A stretch of DNA of 64,000 bases from NCBI GenBank assembly GCA_965243625.1, contig CBDEVI010000002.1:1798001-1862000 (forward strand), in the 5' to 3' direction. Numbering within the stretch: position 1 is the stretch's first letter; every line of letters starts with the position of its first letter. Position numbers and translations under genes: made by a program. Shown one piece after another: positions 59,596 to 64,000 of this stretch. Under the pieces are notes generated by a model, which saw nothing but the letters and a program-made list of their open reading frames with translations, ran no database searches and was not told the origin of the DNA. The stretch comes from JAJECS01 sp965243625. Lineage in GTDB: Bacteria > Chloroflexota > UBA11872.

Positions 59596-62157
59596 ATGGC
59601 GCACAGCAACGGCAGCCAAAGCGTCACCGCCCGCGCGAGCGCGGTGCAGACGGTGGCGATCGACGACACGGTTGAGGTCCCCGCCTACGACCGCGAGCGG
59701 ATCGAAGACGTCGGGTTCATGACCGCCATGACGCTGGTGCTGCTGGGTAACTACGCCCAGACCGGGCACTTCGGCGGGCCGCTGGCCTATACGCCGTACA
59801 ACGTGGCGCTGCACCTGGGCGGACCCGAGAACGGCGCCCTGCGCTACGACTACCGCCGGCCCAAGCACCCGTTCTGTGACCGCTTCATGCTGGCCGGGGG
59901 TCACAACATCCCCACGGCCTACGCCCTCTGGATGATCATGGGCGAGGCCATGGCCCAGAAGCACGCCACGACGGGTGATGACCGCTACGCCGTCGACCCC
60001 AACGTGGGAATGCTGCCGATCGACGCGCTCGGGTTCCGCCGCGGACGCGGCGCCCTGGACACGCTGCTGCAGGACCACGGGCTCGAGGACCACCCGCTCT
60101 TCGCGCAGGCCAAGATCCGGGGGATTCGCTCGCTGGCCGGTCACTCCGAGACCACCGACCTGACCAACGACGTCAACGGCGGACCGTCGGGCATCGGCGT
60201 CGCCACGGCGGCGGGCAAGGCGGCGTTTTGGGACTTCGTCGGCGCCGACGACTCGCTCAAGGTGATCGCGCTCGAGGGCGAGTTCGCCATGACCGAGGGG
60301 CACGCGCAGGAGCTGAAGACCCAGGCGCTGGCGCAGCAGGTCGGCAAGCGGCTGCGCGTGCTGCTCTCCTATAACAACGCCGGCATCGACGATTCGCTCG
60401 TCGGCGGCGTCATCGATCCGTCGCTCACCCAGGGCTACGTGATCGAGGACCAGTGGACGTCCTACGGCTGGAACGTGATCTCGCTGGAGGACGGCAACGA
60501 CTACGACCAGGTCATGGCCGCCCTGCGGGCGATGGAAGAGTGGGACCCGAACGACCGCCGCCCGATCATCGTCGTTGGGACGACGACCAAGGGTTGGTGG
60601 CCGGCCGCCGACAACGGCCACGTGCCCGGATTCGGCGACCAGCTCGTCGGGTATCACAGCCACCCCTACGAGCTGAAGATGAACGAGCCCTACTTCGTGG
60701 CGCTGGCCGAGACCTTCGAGCGGCGCTACGGCGTGGAGTTCGACGGCATCCGCGACGGCCCGGTGGCCGACGAACGCGAGCGGTTGATCCAGTTCAAGAC
60801 CAACATCGACGTGGCGATGTCGGTGCTCAACCAGAACGGTTTGGGCGATTGGCTGGCGGACCGGCTGGTCGAGATTGGCGACTCGCTAAACGACGAGCTG
60901 CCGCTGCGCATCGACCCGACGACCAATCCATTCATGGACGAGCGGCTGTGCCCGGAGAACATTCCGCTTGAGCCGCAGTCAGTCGAGGTCACCAATGACC
61001 TGACCGGCGAGACGGCGACGGTGGACATCGAGCTGGCCAAAAAGCCGGGCGACGTTGCCGGCACCCGGCGCGCCATCTCCGAGCTGATCAAATGGGTCAA
61101 CTACGTCACGGACAACCGCTTCATCACCCTCGCCGCCGACCTGTCCAGCTCGATCAACGTCGAGAAGGGCGCGCTGTGGGGGCACTACGACCCGGTGGAC
61201 AACCCGTTGGGCACGCGCATGAAGGCGCCAATCGAGGAGGCCGGAAACGCCTCGTCGGCGATCGGGCTGGTGAGCCAGTCGGCGTCGCTCGATCCCGACC
61301 GGCACGCCGGCGTGTGGGCCCTGAGCGGCACCTACGGCGCATTCACGCCGCTGATGTATCTGCCGGCGCGCGTCTGGAGCCAGCAGAACCAGGACAGCCC
61401 GTTCCGGATGGGCGTGCTGCACATCCTGGCGGGACACTCCGGACCGGAAACCGCCGCGGACGCGCGCACACACTTCGGCATATTCGCGCCGCAGGTGTGG
61501 AAGCTGTTCCCGCGCGACCAGGCCATCAACCTGAGCTTCTGGGACTACAACGACGTGGCGCCGGGCTACTTCGCGGCGGCATCACTGGCGGCGCGCGATC
61601 CGAAGATTGGGCTCATCACCATCGAGGTGGCGCGGCCGGACTTCCCGGTGGCCGACCGCAACGGATTTGCCGACTCAGATCCGCTGGCGGCGGCCAAGGG
61701 GATGTATCTGATCCGCGACTGGGACGCCGGCAGCGAGCCGCAGGGCACGGTGTTCGTGCAAGGTTCGAACTCGACGGTCAACTTGATGCGCGTGCTGCCG
61801 CAGCTCGAAGCCGAGGGCGTGAACGTGCGGGTGATCGCCGTGGTGAGCGAAGAACTCTTCCAACGCCAGCCGCAGGACTATCGCGATCGCCTCATTCCGG
61901 CCGGAGCGCGCTATGACGCGATGGTGGTATCCACCGGCACGCGGCGCGTGCCGCCGGTGCGCGACCTGGGACCGCTGACCGACGAGTACTCGCTGTGGTC
62001 CGACTGGGACAACCAGTGGCTCACCGGCGGAACCGAGCCGGACGTGATCGCGGAGGCAAATCTCGACGCCGATTCGATTCACGCCGGCATCAAGCGGTTC
62101 GCCGCGGCCCGCTCCGAGCGGCTGGCGCGGCAGCGCGAGGTGTTGGCGGCGCTGTAG
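59596..62157 (+). CDS. Large transketolase-like thiamine pyrophosphate enzyme
   Basis: FMLAGGHNIPTAYALWMIMG recalls the transketolase N-terminal domain. The TPP/metal motif is altered to LEGEFAMTEGHAQE followed by LSYNNAGIDD. The middle domain has LGTRMKAPIEEAGNASSAIG and AFTPLMYLPARVW, and the last 170 residues match the transketolase C-terminal domain. The total of 853 residues is about 180 longer than ordinary transketolase. The usual GDG is replaced by EGE, so the donor may differ. ATG 59596 follows AAGGAG. No operon partner is evident. Confidence 0.75.
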   Translation: MAHSNGSQSVTARASAVQTVAIDDTVEVPAYDRERIEDVGFMTAMTLVLLGNYAQTGHFGGPLAYTPYNVALHLGGPENGALRYDYRRPKHPFCDRFMLAGGHNIPTAYALWMIMGEAMAQKHATTGDDRYAVDPNVGMLPIDALGFRRGRGALDTLLQDHGLEDHPLFAQAKIRGIRSLAGHSETTDLTNDVNGGPSGIGVATAAGKAAFWDFVGADDSLKVIALEGEFAMTEGHAQELKTQALAQQVGKRLRVLLSYNNAGIDDSLVGGVIDPSLTQGYVIEDQWTSYGWNVISLEDGNDYDQVMAALRAMEEWDPNDRRPIIVVGTTTKGWWPAADNGHVPGFGDQLVGYHSHPYELKMNEPYFVALAETFERRYGVEFDGIRDGPVADERERLIQFKTNIDVAMSVLNQNGLGDWLADRLVEIGDSLNDELPLRIDPTTNPFMDERLCPENIPLEPQSVEVTNDLTGETATVDIELAKKPGDVAGTRRAISELIKWVNYVTDNRFITLAADLSSSINVEKGALWGHYDPVDNPLGTRMKAPIEEAGNASSAIGLVSQSASLDPDRHAGVWALSGTYGAFTPLMYLPARVWSQQNQDSPFRMGVLHILAGHSGPETAADARTHFGIFAPQVWKLFPRDQAINLSFWDYNDVAPGYFAAASLAARDPKIGLITIEVARPDFPVADRNGFADSDPLAAAKGMYLIRDWDAGSEPQGTVFVQGSNSTVNLMRVLPQLEAEGVNVRVIAVVSEELFQRQPQDYRDRLIPAGARYDAMVVSTGTRRVPPVRDLGPLTDEYSLWSDWDNQWLTGGTEPDVIAEANLDADSIHAGIKRFAAARSERLARQREVLAAL

Positions 62158-62259
62158 CGCGGGACGGGCGGGCTCGACTGGTCCGGGGTCGACCCGACGG
62201 GACGCTCGGCGACTGGTCGAGGCGGGCGCCGTGGTGCATGCCATAGGCTCCGCCCTCCA

Positions 62260-62285
62260 TTTCCAATCAAAGTTCGAATTGGAAA
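62260..62285. promoter_or_regulatory. Inverted repeat upstream of ppk2
   Basis: TTTCCAAT (62260-62267) and ATTGGAAA (62278-62285) form a perfect eight-base inverted repeat around a ten-base centre, 36-61 bp before the ppk2 start. It stands out against the GC-rich background and could be an operator or part of the promoter. Confidence 0.45.
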
Positions 62286-62320
62286 TTGACGGGTGTGAGA
62301 CGCGGAAATAGGGTATTCGC

Positions 62321-63214
62321 ATGGCAACCGCAACCGCAGTACGAGACGACACTGGTCTCCTGATTCCCACGAAAGGGATTCCCAAGGAGATCCTGCGGAA
62401 AGTGGAGCGCGCCGGGCGCCGCGAGATCATCAGCGACTCCTACCCCTACGACACCAAAATGGGTCGGCGGGCGTACGAACGTCGGAAGGCCGCGCTCCAG
62501 GTCGAGCTGCTCAAGATGCAGAAGTGGGTCAAGGAAACCGGGCAGCGCGTCGTGCTGCTGTTCGAGGGGCGGGACGCCGCGGGCAAGGGCGGCACGATCA
62601 AGCGTTTCATGGAGCACCTCAACCCCCGTGGCGCCACGGTCGTTGCGCTGCCGGCGCCGTCCGAGCGGGAGCGCGGCCAGTGGTATTTCCAGCGCTACGT
62701 GCAGCACCTCCCATCCGAGGGAGAGATCGTGTTCTTCGACCGCTCCTGGTACAACCGCGCGGTCGTTGAGCCGGTGATGGGCTTCTGCACGCCGGCAGAG
62801 ACGGTGCGCTTCCTGCGGGACACCGTGTTGTTCGAGCAGATGCTGATCAGCGACGGCCTGCGGCTGTTCAAGTTCTGGTTCTCGGTGAGCCAGGAGGAGC
62901 AGCTCAGGCGCGTAATGTCTCGCGCCCAGGACAGCCTCAAGCAGTGGAAGCTGAGCCCCGTCGATAGGCGATCGCTGCCGCTGTGGGACGACTTCACCGA
63001 GGCGAAGAAGGTGATGTTCGCCGGCACCGATACGAAGGCCTCACCGTGGGTGGTGGTGAAGTCGGACGACAAGAAGCGCGCCCGGCTGAACTGCATGCGC
63101 TTCGTGCTGCGGAACCTGGAGTACGACCCCAACGTCGACCGGCGCGTTCCGAAGCCCGATCCCAAGCTGATCGGGCCCGCAAAGTCGCTCTACGCCAAGG
63201 ACGAGGTCTGGTAG
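62321..63214 (+). CDS. ppk2: Polyphosphate kinase 2 family protein (PPK2 class I-like)
   Basis: VVLLFEGRDAAGKGGTIKRF is the Walker A segment, FFDRSWYNRAVVEPVMGFC is the lid/Walker B region, and WFSVSQEEQLRR is also PPK2-specific. The enzyme transfers phosphate between polyphosphate and nucleoside diphosphates. At 297 residues it is a single-domain protein. It starts at ATG 62321, preceded by an AT-rich patch containing a perfect inverted repeat. The link with the phosphate locus at 26-33 kb is functional, not positional. Confidence 0.93.
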   Translation: MATATAVRDDTGLLIPTKGIPKEILRKVERAGRREIISDSYPYDTKMGRRAYERRKAALQVELLKMQKWVKETGQRVVLLFEGRDAAGKGGTIKRFMEHLNPRGATVVALPAPSERERGQWYFQRYVQHLPSEGEIVFFDRSWYNRAVVEPVMGFCTPAETVRFLRDTVLFEQMLISDGLRLFKFWFSVSQEEQLRRVMSRAQDSLKQWKLSPVDRRSLPLWDDFTEAKKVMFAGTDTKASPWVVVKSDDKKRARLNCMRFVLRNLEYDPNVDRRVPKPDPKLIGPAKSLYAKDEVW

Positions 63215-63321
63215 CTCACGCTTGGGCGGCGTAACCGGCGGCACATTCCAGTCGGAACCATCGCCCCGCGCCCACGGGACACTCTGCCCGAGCGGCTCAT
63301 CGAGGTAGTCTCCCAGGCGCG

Positions 63322-64000
63322 CTAGCCAGGCTCGGGAAACGTCAGGCTCAAGCCGTCGGCGCCGCCGATGACGCAGCCGTCGAAGACCTGCTTCGCCTCC
63401 TTCACCATCGCCTTCATATACGCCGGGTCGTCGGCTTCGGTCATGACGTGCACCAGCACCAGACGCTGGACGCCGGCGGCGGCCGCGATCTCGCCGGCGC
63501 CGCGGGCCGTGGTGCAGGCGGCGTAGATGTCGGGCCACTGTTCGCGCGCGGCGTCAACCTCCATGGCCATGTGGACGAGCGTGTGGGCCCCGCGCGCCAG
63601 CTCGACGATTTCCGGCAAGGGGCGCGTGTCCCCAGAGATGACAATAGAGCCGCCCTCGGCGTCGAGCCGGTAGGCCAGTGAGGTGAGGTAGGGCTGGGCG
63701 TGCCGGGCATGCCCCACGCGAACCCTCCACCCTTCGGCTGAAACCGTGTCTCCGACGGCAAGCTCTCGAACGTCAATCCGCGGGCGCCGGCGCGGCATGA
63801 CACCGCCGCGATTGCGGTAGGCCTGCAAGCTCATGGGATGGTTGGTGCGCGCGACGAGATCGGGGGCAAAGGCGCCGTCATGGCCGAAGAGTCGCTCCGT
63901 CATGCGCTCCAGCGGTCGCGGGCCAAAGACGGAGAGCTCGTCGCCGCGTCCGGCGCCCTGGTCCCAGCGCGACAGCGCGAAGTGCGCATAGTCGGTGGAG
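63322..64000 (-). CDS. MBL-fold metallohydrolase (RNase Z/arylsulfatase-like), C-terminal part
   Basis: The gene enters from beyond the right edge. Reading minus strand from base 63999, TDYAHFALSRWDQGAGRGDE follows what would be the HxHxDH metal motif. VFGPRPLERM, the SGDTRPL aspartate and LVHVMTEAD (the last metal-region histidine) follow. RNase Z-like MBL enzymes show this order. The N-terminal metal motif is outside the window. The protein ends at 63322 with GGADGLSLTFPEPG. Confidence 0.85.
   Translation of the reverse strand, partial: STDYAHFALSRWDQGAGRGDELSVFGPRPLERMTERLFGHDGAFAPDLVARTNHPMSLQAYRNRGGVMPRRRPRIDVRELAVGDTVSAEGWRVRVGHARHAQPYLTSLAYRLDAEGGSIVISGDTRPLPEIVELARGAHTLVHMAMEVDAAREQWPDIYAACTTARGAGEIAAAAGVQRLVLVHVMTEADDPAYMKAMVKEAKQVFDGCVIGGADGLSLTFPEPG

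Overview
The window is 64 kb of a high-GC bacterial chromosome, densely packed and mostly housekeeping or metabolic. No rRNA or other direct taxonomic marker is present. The mixture of Gfo/Idh, aldo/keto, LLM-flavin and amidohydrolase genes, a very long MacA-like adaptor and a hopanoid-type glycosyltransferase suggests a Chloroflexota-like organism (perhaps marine or host-associated). That placement is inference only.

Layout. 1-3.8 kb: end of a four-carbon acid sugar kinase, pdxA, secG, a RecB-family nuclease and a GT2 glycosyltransferase. 3.88 kb: tRNA-Pro(GGG). 4.3-10.1 kb: a visibly AT-richer accessory island encoding a PvuII-type m4C DNA methyltransferase, then a tightly overlapping four-gene unit (PLD-nuclease/helicase fusion, 90-aa protein, DndD-like SMC ATPase with a CxxC hook, 125-aa protein). 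This is the best candidate for an undescribed defence system. 10.2-17.7 kb: Gfo/Idh oxidoreductase, Rieske protein plus amidohydrolase, aldo/keto reductase, pncB-pncA NAD salvage, tRNA-Gln(CTG), HAD and Nudix hydrolases. 18-26 kb: gltX, a GNAT protein, small unknowns, a dehydrogenase, a sugar isomerase-like protein and an HpnB-like glycosyltransferase.

26-33 kb (minus strand): a two-component pair (response regulator, then PhoR/SenX3-like kinase) followed by pstS-pstC-pstA-pstB-phoU and a short remnant of an arsenate reductase/LMW phosphatase gene, making a complete phosphate uptake and signalling locus. 33-43 kb: a quinone reductase-like MDR, a TPP enzyme, a Gly-rich lipoprotein, an aldo/keto reductase and a MacA-MacB-type exporter whose adaptor carries about 16 tandem ~33-residue helical repeats. 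43.6-49.3 kb: an imuA-imuB-dnaE2 mutagenesis cassette. 49.3-56 kb: a metallohydrolase with a natural His6 tail, RidA, DedA, an LLM oxidoreductase and modABC. 56-64 kb: an SthA-like transhydrogenase, trpS, Nudix, a large atypical transketolase-like enzyme, PPK2 and the C-terminal part of an MBL-fold hydrolase.

Spacers carry at least three families of dispersed repeats: a ~90-bp two-palindrome (REPIN-like) element, a ~85-110-bp element containing CTCAG/CTGAG motifs, and a ~75-120-bp GC-rich element. Several genes (pdxA, a response regulator, a TIM-barrel protein, imuA) appear to begin upstream of any ATG/GTG/TTG codon. Almost all long ORFs antisense to these genes are GC-driven shadows and were left out.
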